DNA of 64,000 bases from Anaerobacterium chartisolvens. GTDB lineage: Bacteria > Bacillota > Clostridia > Acetivibrionales > DSM-27016. Shown one piece after another: positions 55,931 through 63,905 of the stretch (positions within the stretch are counted from its first letter, which is position 1; each line of letters opens with the position of its first letter). The notes under the pieces are model-generated. The model did no database searches. It saw nothing but the letters and a program-made list of their open reading frames with translations, and had not been told where the DNA came from. The position numbers and the translations under genes were made by a program. The stretch lies in assembly GCF_003337415.1 (NCBI RefSeq), contig NZ_QPJT01000006.1, positions 151,066-215,065 on the forward strand. Reading direction: 5' to 3'.

Positions 55931-56941
55931 ATGAAAGCATTACTTGAACAATCAGGTAAAGATCTTACAAAGGCAGATTCCATCGCAAGCGGGGTATTAA
56001 AAAAAATAGCAGGTTTCAGGGAGTTAACCATAATCTTAATTATTCTGGTAATCGGGGCGGGTTTGTCAATAGCTTCACCCCACTTCTTTTCGGTAAATAA
56101 CTTTAAAGCTATAGCATTGGCGCTTTCAACAGACTCCATCATTGTAATAGGAATGACTTTGGTTTTGATATCCGGGGGTATTGATTTATCGGTAGGATCT
56201 GTAATGGGTTTGGCAGGCATACTGACAGCACGGCTGTGGCAGACATACAATTTAAATATTGTTGTTGCTGCTTTGATAGGCTTATTAGCTGCGGTATTCG
56301 TAGGATTTCTAAACGGTTTATTCATAGGCAAAGTCGGAGTGAATCCCTTTATTGTAACAATGGCGACCATGGGTATGTGCAGAGGATTGGATTATGTTAT
56401 AACCAATGGGACACCAATTTCTGTAACTAATATGCCGGCTGCCTTCAGAACACTGGGAACCGGTCTTATTCTTGACATATTACCTGTTCTGGTGCTGATT
56501 ATGCTGATAATCGCGGTCATAAGCGATTATACTCTAAGACGGTCTTCCATTGCGAGAAAGGTTTTTTATATTGGCAGCAGTGAAAAAGCGGCTATTCTTT
56601 CAGGTATAAATGCACAAAACGTTAAAATGGGGGTGTATATTGTTTCATCGGCACTTGCCGGGATAGCAGGCATTCTCACGATTGCAAGATTTGGAGTTGC
56701 ACCTGCAACTACCGGAGAGCCCACGGCCATGATGACTATTTCAGGAGCGGTTATAGGCGGCGCCAGCATGTTGGGTGGAGAAGGAACGGTATTAGGCTCG
56801 ATTCTTGGCATAGTGCTAATGAATTTCATTGCAAATGGTATTGTAATGTTGAATATATCCGTAAACTGGACCCAGTTCGTCACCGGCGCAGTGTTGATGA
56901 TTGCAGTTACTATAGACTATCTGATGCATAAGGATAAATAG
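55931..56941 (+). CDS. Ribose-type ABC importer permease (RbsC-like)
   Basis: 336 residues, highly hydrophobic, 8-10 membrane helices, with family motifs SGGIDLSVGSVMGLAG, GVNPFIVTMATM and GGASMLGGEGTVLGSILG. Forms the transmembrane channel as a homodimer. Follows the ATPase by 26 nt (GGGAGAGGG before ATG). Confidence 0.92.
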   Translation: MKALLEQSGKDLTKADSIASGVLKKIAGFRELTIILIILVIGAGLSIASPHFFSVNNFKAIALALSTDSIIVIGMTLVLISGGIDLSVGSVMGLAGILTARLWQTYNLNIVVAALIGLLAAVFVGFLNGLFIGKVGVNPFIVTMATMGMCRGLDYVITNGTPISVTNMPAAFRTLGTGLILDILPVLVLIMLIIAVISDYTLRRSSIARKVFYIGSSEKAAILSGINAQNVKMGVYIVSSALAGIAGILTIARFGVAPATTGEPTAMMTISGAVIGGASMLGGEGTVLGSILGIVLMNFIANGIVMLNISVNWTQFVTGAVLMIAVTIDYLMHKDK

Positions 56942-57016
56942 ACCGAAAATAATGTAATTATGGCCAAAAGGCATAAGCATTAGGCTATTATTAAATAGAA
57001 CTTAGGAGGAATTACC

Positions 57017-58060
57017 ATGTTCGTTAAAACAGGAAGAGGTATCACGATGCTGCTTGTAATCGTGATGACACTCGCAATTGGGCTTATTGGATGTACATCG
57101 GAAACAGCAGCCCCTAAAGAAACAACGACGGGCGCAAAAGCGGCAGCCGAGGTAATGGCGGGTTTTGCAGGATCACCCACGGATGAGTACTATATGTGTA
57201 CTTTCTATCAGGGGGCTGACTATTGGAAGGGCGTTTTCATAGGCTTTAAACAAGCTGGAGATGCTTTGGGAGTAAAGACTTTTTATATGGGCTGTGACGA
57301 TGGTGATGCTGCAAAGCAGGTTGCAGTTTTTGAACAGATTGTTGCTAAAAAGCCAAAGGGGATCGCGCTTTCACCAACAGTTGCAGACGCTTTTGTTGAA
57401 CCAATCAACAAGGCAATGGAAGCAGGTATTGCGGTGTCATGCTTTGCTTCAGATTCACCGGATAGCAAAAGAATCACCTGGATAACTTCGGATGATTATC
57501 GGGCAGGCGGAGAAGCGGCTGATTTCTGTGCGAAAGCATTAGGTGGAAAGGGTAAAATCGGTATCCTTGAAAGGCCGGCTCAGAATAACCATGCAGCCCG
57601 TATTGACGGATTTGAAGCAAGAATTAAAGAAAAATATCCTGATATGAAGGTAGTCGCACGTGGTCAAGCGGAAGGCGACCAGACTAAGGCGGCATCTTTA
57701 ACATCAGCAATGATACAGGCAAACCCTGACCTTGCCTTAATGTATTGTTCAGCAGGCATGGAAGGTATGGGAGCAGGAACGGCAGTTAAAGAAGCAAAAA
57801 CAAACGCAAAGGTATTTTGCTACGATGCAGATCCCGCAGTAATCGACATGGTTAAAGATGGAACTATATTAGCATGTATGCATCCTAATACAGTTAACCA
57901 AGGATTCTGGTCCATGATGGCTCTTATGACTTACAACAAAGGCATAATTAACCCAATCAGTGACTGGAAGCAAGCCGGAAGATCACCTATATTCCCAATG
58001 ATGAACAATGGTCTTGATATCGTAACAAAAGACAATGGCGATGCATTCTACGTTAAATAA
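57017..58060 (+). CDS. Sugar-binding lipoprotein of the ABC importer
   Basis: 347 residues: lipobox IGC near residue 25 (LIGLIGCTS), then a type I periplasmic-binding fold. Paralogue of the lipoprotein at 35377; the ligand-side segments YWKGVF, GCDDGDA and SDSPDSKRITWITSDD align closely, so both probably bind the same or a related sugar. TAGGAGG before the ATG; a small hairpin (GGCCAAAAGGC) lies in the gap before it, which may help produce extra binding protein relative to the membrane parts. Confidence 0.9.
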   Translation: MFVKTGRGITMLLVIVMTLAIGLIGCTSETAAPKETTTGAKAAAEVMAGFAGSPTDEYYMCTFYQGADYWKGVFIGFKQAGDALGVKTFYMGCDDGDAAKQVAVFEQIVAKKPKGIALSPTVADAFVEPINKAMEAGIAVSCFASDSPDSKRITWITSDDYRAGGEAADFCAKALGGKGKIGILERPAQNNHAARIDGFEARIKEKYPDMKVVARGQAEGDQTKAASLTSAMIQANPDLALMYCSAGMEGMGAGTAVKEAKTNAKVFCYDADPAVIDMVKDGTILACMHPNTVNQGFWSMMALMTYNKGIINPISDWKQAGRSPIFPMMNNGLDIVTKDNGDAFYVK

Positions 58061-58094
58061 AAGGACTAAACTTAAATTAAATCTTCTAAATAAA

Positions 58095-58134
58095 ATGTGC
58101 CAGATTCGTCAAAATACGGGTCTGGCATATTTAT
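58095..58134 (+). terminator. Terminator of the ABC importer operon
   Basis: ATGTGCCAGA pairs with TCTGGCATAT (one G-U pair) around a 16-nt loop, followed by a T-rich stretch. Confidence 0.8.
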
Positions 58135-58172
58135 ATTATGGATAGGATAACCTTAAATTTTAGAGGTTGTAG

Positions 58173-58204
58173 AGGTGAATATTTTTTAGTGTATCGTGTG
58201 ACGG
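58173..58204 (+). pseudogene. Fragment of a ParE-type toxin gene
   Basis: 32 nt identical to 60252-60283, the part of the intact toxin gene encoding GEYFLVYRVT. Weaker similarity continues about 15 nt upstream. The match stops 8 nt before the left end of the 840-bp repeat element, suggesting that the insertion of that element disrupted an older copy of the toxin gene. Confidence 0.75.
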
Positions 58205-58240
58205 GTGGCCACAGGGCAATCGCATTTAAAATTTTCGAAG

Positions 58241-58576
58241 TTTGCCAGTTGACCGTCATCCTGAGCGAATAGCGAAGGATCTCAGCGCTACAGTAAAGAA
58301 TATGTGTGTTTGCCAGTTGACCGTCATCCTGAGCGAATAGCGAAGGATCTCAGTGCTACAGTAAAGAATATGTGTGTTTGCCAGTTGACCGTCATCCTGA
58401 GCGAATAGCGAAGGATCTCAGTGCTACAGTAAAGAATATGTGTGTTTGCCAGTTGACCGTCATCCTGAGCGAATAGCGAAGGATCTCAGTGCTACAGTAA
58501 AGAATATGTGTGTTTGCCAGTTGACCGTCATCCTGAGCGAACAGCGAAGGATCTCTGTGCTACAGTAAAGAATACC
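58241..58576 (+). repeat. Tandem array of five 68-nt repeats
   Basis: Units begin TTTGCCAGTTGACCGTCATC at 58241, 58309, 58377, 58445 and 58513 with only a few substitutions. Each contains CCTGAGCGAATAGCGAAGG, an imperfect palindrome common in dispersed bacterial repeats. The last unit diverges after about 62 nt. Confidence 0.95.
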
Positions 58577-58626
58577 TGTAAAAGTACGATATATACACTG
58601 AAGAATAGACATCAGAAGTGGTATAA

Positions 58627-58930
58627 ATGTATATTAGACACGGAATAACTAGAGAAAGTAATATTAACCAACAAATTAAATACTGTTCTTTACACAGGTG
58701 TAACCAACGATCTAGTAAGAAGGACATTTGAACATAAAGAAAAAATGGTTGAGGGTTTTACAAAAAAATATAATGTTAACAAGCTTGTATATTATGAGAT
58801 ATTTAGTGATATTAAATCGGCAATACAAAGGGAAAAGCAAATTAAAGGAATTACTCGACAAAAGAAAATCAACCTAATAAATATTATGAACAAGGACTGG
58901 AAAGACTTATACCGAGATATTTGCGGGTAA
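58627..58930 (+). pseudogene. GIY-YIG endonuclease-like gene, frameshifted
   Basis: The main frame reads LTNKLNTVLYTGVTNDLVRR, then YNVNKLVYYE, IKSAIQREKQIKG and DWKDLYRDI, which is the UPF0213/YhbQ-type GIY-YIG family. The N-terminal YVYI strand appears as ATG-TAT-ATT at 58627, but about 25 nt of unrelated sequence with stops separates it from LTNK. The second half is open from 58745. The gene is therefore broken unless translation restarts. Confidence 0.75.
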
Positions 58931-59075
58931 AAATGAAATTTTTATAGCGAGAGCTAAGAATCTTGCTGTAGTGAATAGATCCTTCGCTAGTCGCTCAGGA
59001 TGACGGTGCCGGGGTTTCTATATGCGTATTAATTATAATGCGATTGCCCTGCGCGTAGCCAAGGTGTCTATTGAA

Positions 59076-59223
59076 ATGTAACGACAAAAACGCTACTATG
59101 TTATATAGAAGGAAGAGTTAATCCTGGCGTAAAAAAGGGCTGAGGAAATCCTTTCACAACTAGGTATGCCTATGTCCACAGCGATAGATATATTTATCTG
59201 ATGCGGATTTATTTAAAAAGTAA
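59076..59223 (+). pseudogene. DinJ-YafQ toxin-antitoxin remnant (internal deletion)
   Basis: Frames with one shift read RVNPGVKKG then AEEILSQLGMPMSTAIDIF, the DinJ antitoxin start, and then jump to DADLFKK-stop, the end of a YafQ toxin. The last 19 nt match the end of the intact YafQ gene at 30910-30931. About 400 nt expected between these parts are missing. Confidence 0.75.
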
Positions 59224-59267
59224 TGAAAATGTGCTTGATAAACGGGATTTTGATGGGGGCTTTCTAT

Positions 59268-59720
59268 ATGAGATACGAATATACAGATGGTTCTGATACA
59301 GACTTTATACTATTATGTAACGAACTGGATGAATTTTTAAACAAATTGGTTGGGGGAGAAGAAAATCGCTCACAATATATTCCATATAACCGATTAGATG
59401 ACATTCATAATATTGTTATGGTGTACGATAAAAGCAAGCCTATAGGTTGCGCGAGCTTTAAGCATTATGACACTGAAACGGCGGAAGTAAAACGTGTTTT
59501 CATTAAGGAGGAATACCGGGGGAAAGGTATTTCAAAAAAACTGATGGAATTACTGGAGCAGAGGGCAAAGAAGCAAGGCTATAAAAAATTTGTATTGGAA
59601 TCTGGTGAACCGTTGATTGCCGCAATGATATTATATAGAAGCACTGGCTATTATGAAATACCAAATTTCGGGGATTACAAGGATATGCCGGATTCTATCT
59701 GTATGGAGAAAGTGTTATAA
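59268..59720 (+). CDS. GNAT-family N-acetyltransferase
   Basis: 150 residues: acetyl-CoA-binding motif A VKRVFIKEEYRGKGISKKLMELLE, then YKKFVLESGEP and LYRSTGYYEI (motif B). Acetylates an unknown amine substrate. I place the start at ATG 59268 with GATGGGGG upstream; an earlier in-frame ATG (59223) overlaps the stop of the toxin remnant. Lies in the scarred accessory region. Confidence 0.85.
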   Translation: MRYEYTDGSDTDFILLCNELDEFLNKLVGGEENRSQYIPYNRLDDIHNIVMVYDKSKPIGCASFKHYDTETAEVKRVFIKEEYRGKGISKKLMELLEQRAKKQGYKKFVLESGEPLIAAMILYRSTGYYEIPNFGDYKDMPDSICMEKVL

Positions 59721-59869
59721 ATCCGATTGATGGCTTAGTAGCGGATAATAAGCGATAATCAAAATTAAGGTGATTATTGTAGACAGTTTGCTAAGAAAAA
59801 ACAATCGTTAAAAACATCGTGTAAACCATGCCTGTTTATGCTATACTATAACAAAGGAGAGTGTAAATC

Positions 59870-60055
59870 ATGTCAAAGAACGATGTTATTAATATGCTGA
59901 TGAAACTGCCTGATGAAATGATGTTTGATGAAGAGGTTTTAATGGACGCACTGTATAATGCATATTTAAAAGCTGGAATTAACGCCGGGCTTGCCGATGT
60001 TAAATCAGGACGGACATACACTCAGGAGCAAGTTGAGGACATGTTTTGCCGATGA
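59870..60055 (+). CDS. Antitoxin of a ParE/RelE-type pair
   Basis: 61 residues: helical MSKNDVINMLMKLPDEMMFD and a charged C-terminus (SGRTYTQEQVEDMF), the usual form of small antitoxins that pair with ParE. AAAGGAG upstream and a TATACT -10 about 25 nt before the ATG. Overlaps the toxin start by 4 nt (ATGA). No known DNA-binding fold could be named. Confidence 0.8.
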   Translation: MSKNDVINMLMKLPDEMMFDEEVLMDALYNAYLKAGINAGLADVKSGRTYTQEQVEDMFCR

Positions 60056-60360
60056 CATACAGTATATATTGGTCCAAACAAGCAATCGAAAGCCTTGATT
60101 CCATCAAGGCATACATATCACAAGTTTCTTCGTCTAAAGCCCAAAAAGTAGTGAGTGATTTGGTTATTTATGCAAGACAACTTGAAAAATTCCCGTTTTT
60201 GGGTACTACAGACGAACGCTTCGGTGATAATAGATTGCGAAAACTTATACAAGGTGAATATTTTTTAGTGTATCGTGTGACGGATAGTCAAATAGAGATT
60301 ATAGACGTTTTCAGCGGCAGGCAGGATTTTCAGGCAAGATTGATCCAAAAACACTGTTGA
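60052..60360 (+). CDS. ParE/RelE-family toxin
   Basis: 102-residue RelE/ParE superfamily protein: YSIYWSKQAIESLDSIKAYI, then FPFLG, RLRKLIQGEYFLVYRV and IEIIDVFSGRQD. ParE-type members poison DNA gyrase; RelE-type members cut mRNA. The C-terminus resembles ParE. Coupled to the antitoxin by an ATGA overlap. Followed by a fourth copy of the ppdK gene end. Confidence 0.88.
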   Translation: MTYSIYWSKQAIESLDSIKAYISQVSSSKAQKVVSDLVIYARQLEKFPFLGTTDERFGDNRLRKLIQGEYFLVYRVTDSQIEIIDVFSGRQDFQARLIQKHC

Positions 60361-60411
60361 AGTGTGCCATAGGTAAAATCGAAAATAGGGTGAAAAATGT
60401 TTGTATTAGCA

Positions 60412-60453
60412 CAGGTGGCCGCAGGCGGCGGGGCAATGGGACAGAAGCAAAAT
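60412..60453 (+). repeat. ppdK tail repeat, copy D (coding part only)
   Basis: About 26 nt (GGCGGCGGGGCAATGGGACAGAA and flanks) match the last ppdK codons; the frame reads LAQVAAGGGAMGQK. No other part of ppdK is present, and the usual terminator is replaced by a different one. It follows the ParE-type pair at the same relative position that copies B and C hold behind their toxin genes. Confidence 0.8.
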
Positions 60454-60477
60454 AAATTTATAAAATCAAATATATGA

Positions 60478-60511
60478 CAAGGGAGGCTGTAACGGCCTCC
60501 CTTGTTTCATG
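60478..60511 (+). terminator. Terminator behind the ParE-type pair
   Basis: CAAGGGAGGC pairs with GCCTCCCTTG around a 6-nt loop, then TTTC. Different sequence from the ppdK-type terminators of copies A-C. Confidence 0.8.
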
Positions 60512-60590
60512 AATAATTTACTTATTACAAATTATGGGCTATAATTAACATTAGAATTAAGCATGAAATTAAAGTAGCTTAAGGGGGAAT

Positions 60591-60674
60591 ATGAAAGAGA
60601 AAGTTATTCTTGAAAAGATAAAAGACTATGCGGCACAAGCCATACAGTTCAAAAACATACAAGATAAAATATGA
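60591..60674 (+). CDS. Possible 27-residue peptide, probably a gene fragment
   Basis: ATG with AAGGGGGAAT directly upstream, open for 27 codons (MKEKVILEKIKDYAAQAIQF then KNIQDKI) to TGA. The strong initiation site and abrupt end suggest the truncated start of a longer helical protein. No family recognised. Confidence 0.35.
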   Translation: MKEKVILEKIKDYAAQAIQFKNIQDKI

Positions 60675-60688
60675 CATGCTGTTGTCAT
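60671..60688 (+). promoter_or_regulatory. Candidate operator upstream of the ClbS-like gene
   Basis: ATGACA-N6-TGTCAT, perfect 6-bp arms, followed by TACAAT at 60700. Similar TGACA...TGTCA repeats precede small stress or detoxification genes controlled by WYL-type regulators in Firmicutes; that link is an inference. Confidence 0.4.
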
Positions 60689-60750
60689 CTTATATCTGCT
60701 ACAATGAATTAAGCGAAAGAAAATCATCGGATTTCAGGAGGAATTAACTT

Positions 60751-61293
60751 ATGGGCAGACCAACTACCAAACCGGATTTAATCAAGGCGGCAAACGAACA
60801 GTTTAATAATATGTGGGAACTCATTGATTCCATGACAGACGATGAGCGGAGCGCGGCCTTTAGCTTTGGTGACATCTCTAATAAGAAGGAGGCGCACTGG
60901 AAGCGTGATAAAAATCTGCGAGACGTGCTTGTTCACTTGTATGAATGGCATCAGCTACTGCTTAATTGGGTTAATGCCAACCAGAACGGGGAAGCAAAGT
61001 CATTTTTACCCGAGCCTTATAACTGGAAAACATACCCTCAAATGAATGTGGAATTTTGGGAGAAGCATCAGTCTACTCCATATGAGAATTCAAAGGAAAT
61101 GCTTTGCGACAGCCATAAGAAGGTATTGAATTTGATCGAACGGTTCTCAAATGACGAGCTGTTTGAGAAGGAGCACTTTTTGTGGACGGGAACGTCAAGT
61201 CTAGGGTCTTACTGCGCTTCCGCAACGTCCAGTCATTACGATTGGGCAATAAAAAAGATTAAAGCGCACATCAAAGCATACAGGAGAAAGTAA
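60751..61293 (+). CDS. ClbS/DfsB-family four-helix bundle protein
   Basis: 180 residues in the DUF1706 family: MGRPTTKPDLIKAANEQFNN start, RDVLVHLYEWHQLLLNW and the C-terminal YDWAIKKIKAHIKAY. The best known member, ClbS, protects producers from colibactin by hydrolysing its cyclopropane warhead; most homologues have unknown targets. TTTCAGGAGG before ATG. Monocistronic with its own terminator (61312-61356). Confidence 0.85.
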   Translation: MGRPTTKPDLIKAANEQFNNMWELIDSMTDDERSAAFSFGDISNKKEAHWKRDKNLRDVLVHLYEWHQLLLNWVNANQNGEAKSFLPEPYNWKTYPQMNVEFWEKHQSTPYENSKEMLCDSHKKVLNLIERFSNDELFEKEHFLWTGTSSLGSYCASATSSHYDWAIKKIKAHIKAYRRK

Positions 61294-61311
61294 AAGCTGC
61301 AAAAAAAGCTT

Positions 61312-61356
61312 AAACAGGGTAGCTGTGCCGAAACATTGCTCAAATACCCTGCTTTT
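61312..61356 (+). terminator. Terminator of the ClbS-like gene
   Basis: CAGGGTA pairs with TACCCTG around a 23-nt loop, followed by CTTTT. Moderate strength. Confidence 0.6.
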
Positions 61357-61416
61357 ATCGCGCTAAGCTATATAGTTTAGGTTTTGATATATCAGATAAC
61401 GGAGGATGTCTTTCAG

Positions 61417-61734
61417 CTATGAAAGATCAAAAGAATCTGCAAGCCTGTTAAGCCTGTCTTTTTTTGCCTCCTCGCTATATTCCTCACCCTCTTTAATTCT
61501 TGAGCCTATGGCTGCTTTTTCTACCACACCTGCCATGATGAAGCTCCTTATTTCACCGCTGCTTTCAGACAGGCCAAATTGAGCCTTTAAGGACTCGAGC
61601 TTTTCTTCGTCCTCAAGATCTGTGATATCAACATTTAGAGACAGCCCTTCGCCGGACAGTACGAAGCTTCCCTTGAAGCTGTATTCATCCTCTGTTATGC
61701 TCAGGTTGGAAACCAGCAAATCCCTTAGATCCAT
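61417..61734 (-). CDS. Hypothetical protein, acidic, 105 aa
   Basis: Minus-strand gene; start at 61734 (MDLRDLLVSNLSITEDEYSF) with AAGGGGG upstream; the open frame extends 16 codons further but that part contains the ribosome binding site. Cytosolic, acidic, alternating strands followed by a charged helical C-terminus (EEYSEEAKKDRLNRL). No family recognised. The region between it and the insertion sequence is AT-rich and has its promoter. Confidence 0.65.
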   Translation of the reverse strand: MDLRDLLVSNLSITEDEYSFKGSFVLSGEGLSLNVDITDLEDEEKLESLKAQFGLSESSGEIRSFIMAGVVEKAAIGSRIKEGEEYSEEAKKDRLNRLADSFDLS

Positions 61735-61811
61735 AAATAATACCCCCTTAAAATTGACAGCATATTCTGATTCATTATACATTTTATACCCTTAAGTAAT
61801 AGTTTTATAAC

Positions 61812-61850
61812 AGAAAGTAAAAAATACTTAAAAAAAGCCTTAAAAAAATA
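61812..61850. repeat. 39-nt direct repeat left of the insertion sequence
   Basis: Identical to 63867-63905. Starts AGAAAGTAAAAAATACTT and ends AAAAAAATA. The two copies flank the IS1634-type element and are far longer than usual target duplications. Confidence 0.9.
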
Positions 61851-61901
61851 TATAAATTACTTTCATATAACTCTTGCATTAATGTCTAAAGGGTGCTATA
61901 A

Positions 61902-63866
61902 CTTTTCTTTTGCAGTAAAACGAGATAAAAAGAGCCCGAATTCTTTGGTATATAAGGATTATCGGGCTTTTGTGTTTTGCAAAAAACCATAGCGAATTTT
62001 TCATTTTTTTGTGTTTGCTAAAATATTTTTTATCTCTCCGATACTTCGTACTCTTTTTGATAAATCAATGGCGAATTCATTACCGATTTCTTTTAAAACG
62101 TCATCATAATAATCAAAAAGATAGTGGTTTGACTGTAAATGAGTACATTCACATTTCTTCAAACTCTCTAGCAGTTGTGAAATGGTGTAACGGTGCCCCA
62201 TCTTCATCTCCAGGATTCTTGCAATAACAAGTGCTATAAAGCAAGTGAGAAAATGTGCCTGAATGTGATCTTCTCTTGAAACATATACAGGGCGGGCTTC
62301 AAGATCGCTTTTTGTAACCCGGAAAGATTCCTCGATTCTCCAAAGCCCCCTGTACATATCAATGATTTTGTCTGCGGTTTCTTCATGTTCACTTGTAACA
62401 ATGGCATAATAGCCATCAAGAGCTTCTTCTTCCTTCAGCCTTTCCAAATCAAGCACTAAGGCTTTTGCTGTAGTCAATATTTCACCGGTTTCTTTATCAA
62501 AATCGATATTTTTAACATACCCTGCTGCACCGTGCGAAGTTGCTCTTGTATATTTACCAGGATTGGCTATCAAATCCTGTGCTTTTGTAATAGCGGCTGC
62601 ACGCTCCGCTTTTGCCCTCTTATCATATTTTTCACTGTAAAAGATAACCTGCTTTTCATGTACCGTTTTTTTCAGCTTTTTACCGTTGGTGGCTGTTACC
62701 TGGATAGTTCTTGGATAAAGCCTTGATTTTCTTTTGTACTCTTTTCCTAGCCATTCGTAGCCGTCCTCATTGAGGACATACTCTTTCAATTCTTTATCTG
62801 CTCCACGTATAGACATACTAAAAACATATCCGTCTTTCGCGGATAAGGTATACCATATGTTATCACCGGTGGTCATACCTTTATCTGCCACAACGACTAC
62901 CTTACCCAAATCATATTCTTTTTTAATACGTGAAAGATTTGGGCGGTATGTCAGGCAGTCATGAGTGTTTCCGGGAAACAACTGAAATGTAATTGGAATC
63001 CCGTTGTTATCAATAAATAGACCCATTTGGACGATTGGGTTTGGTCTATGCTCCTTTGAAGGCCCTTTCTTTTTAAAATCATCTGTTTTATCCGTTTCAA
63101 AATAGTAGTTTGTTACATCGTAATAAACCAGACTGGAATCACGTCCATAGGATTGCTTGATTCTTTCATTGAGCCAGAGCTGGAGGTTGCTGCTTTGCTT
63201 GTTAAAAAACGAAAGAGAGCGGTAAACATCATCAAGAGTATAATTGGTTTTATCAAAGTAGCTGTCTCTGCCCTCAAAGGTTTTCTTTTTTGAAGCAGGA
63301 GCAAGTAACCTTGAGAAAGTAAGAAGCTTCATAATGTTATTTGTATCGAATTCTATGTTTGAACTGCGTTGACGGCTTACAAGGAACTTATTAATTTCAA
63401 GTTCGTGATAAATGCTGCTTAATACTACATGCCCAAAATTTTTTCTGTAAGTAGTATTGGGTGAAATTTTATCTTCATGGCTGAACGTAAATGTGAGAGG
63501 GGCCCTGCGTTCAGCTTTTTCCTCCTTAAGCCTTTGAACTTTCTGAGTGAAAAAAGCAATAGGGTCATCATATTGTTTTTCCAAATCATCTAAATATCCA
63601 AGTTTTTCGATGGTTATCTGTCTTGAATATCCTTTTTGTTTATCATAATATCCATCAACTATGGAGAGATAAACTCTACCGGTTTTTTGCGGTGTTTTCT
63701 TAAGATACATATGCTTACCATCCTTTGCGATATATACCTATTATATCATAATACGTAATAATACGCTATACATTTTTACAATTATTTTAAAATAAAAATA
63801 GCTTGAAATAATAGATTTAACTATGTTTCAAGCTCTAACGATTAATATGTAACTGCAAAAGAGTGG
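61902..63866 (-). mobile_element. IS1634-family insertion sequence
   Basis: About 1.97 kb with one transposase gene on the minus strand. Candidate terminal inverted repeat: TCTTTTGCAGT at 61906-61916 and its exact complement at 63852-63862, four bases inside the proposed ends. A hairpin terminator (AGCCCGAAT/ATCGGGCT, 61933-61968) lies at the 3' end of the transposase gene. Right direct repeat starts at 63867. Confidence 0.75.
62001..63710 (-). CDS. IS1634-family transposase
   Basis: 569-residue DDE transposase of the IS4-like IS1634 family, apparently full length. N-terminus VYLSIVDGYYDKQKGYSRQI is typical. The catalytic acids are visible in VYYDVTNYYFETD, KVVVVADKGMTTGDNI and the late YRGLWRIEESFRVTKSDLEARPVYV (IEESFR helix with the catalytic Glu). 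AAAGGATGG precedes the ATG. The reading frame is intact, so it may be active. Confidence 0.92.
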   Translation of the reverse strand: MYLKKTPQKTGRVYLSIVDGYYDKQKGYSRQITIEKLGYLDDLEKQYDDPIAFFTQKVQRLKEEKAERRAPLTFTFSHEDKISPNTTYRKNFGHVVLSSIYHELEINKFLVSRQRSSNIEFDTNNIMKLLTFSRLLAPASKKKTFEGRDSYFDKTNYTLDDVYRSLSFFNKQSSNLQLWLNERIKQSYGRDSSLVYYDVTNYYFETDKTDDFKKKGPSKEHRPNPIVQMGLFIDNNGIPITFQLFPGNTHDCLTYRPNLSRIKKEYDLGKVVVVADKGMTTGDNIWYTLSAKDGYVFSMSIRGADKELKEYVLNEDGYEWLGKEYKRKSRLYPRTIQVTATNGKKLKKTVHEKQVIFYSEKYDKRAKAERAAAITKAQDLIANPGKYTRATSHGAAGYVKNIDFDKETGEILTTAKALVLDLERLKEEEALDGYYAIVTSEHEETADKIIDMYRGLWRIEESFRVTKSDLEARPVYVSREDHIQAHFLTCFIALVIARILEMKMGHRYTISQLLESLKKCECTHLQSNHYLFDYYDDVLKEIGNEFAIDLSKRVRSIGEIKNILANTKK

Positions 63867-63905
63867 AGAAAGTAAAAAATACTTAAAAAAAGCCTTAAAA
63901 AAATA
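63867..63905. repeat. 39-nt direct repeat right of the insertion sequence
   Basis: Identical to 61812-61850; begins right at the proposed right end of the insertion sequence. After 63905 the sequence no longer follows the left flank. Confidence 0.9.

Larger units (their letters stand above)
58212..59051. mobile_element. 840-bp element with 15-bp perfect inverted ends
   Basis: Left end CAGGGCAATCGCATT (58212-58226) and its exact reverse complement (59037-59051). Inside are five 68-nt tandem repeats (58241-58576), one inverted single copy of the repeat core (58954-59008) and a broken GIY-YIG nuclease gene. No transposase is present. Target duplication not evident. Confidence 0.7.

Noticed and set aside
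58241..58576. Five regularly spaced repeats that could be read as a CRISPR array
   Set aside because: The whole 68-nt unit is repeated, with no variable spacers, and no cas gene is in the window; it is a tandem repeat.
61970..62227. Plus-strand 85-codon frame across the end of the transposase gene
   Set aside because: Antisense to the transposase and the terminator hairpin, with no ribosome binding site.
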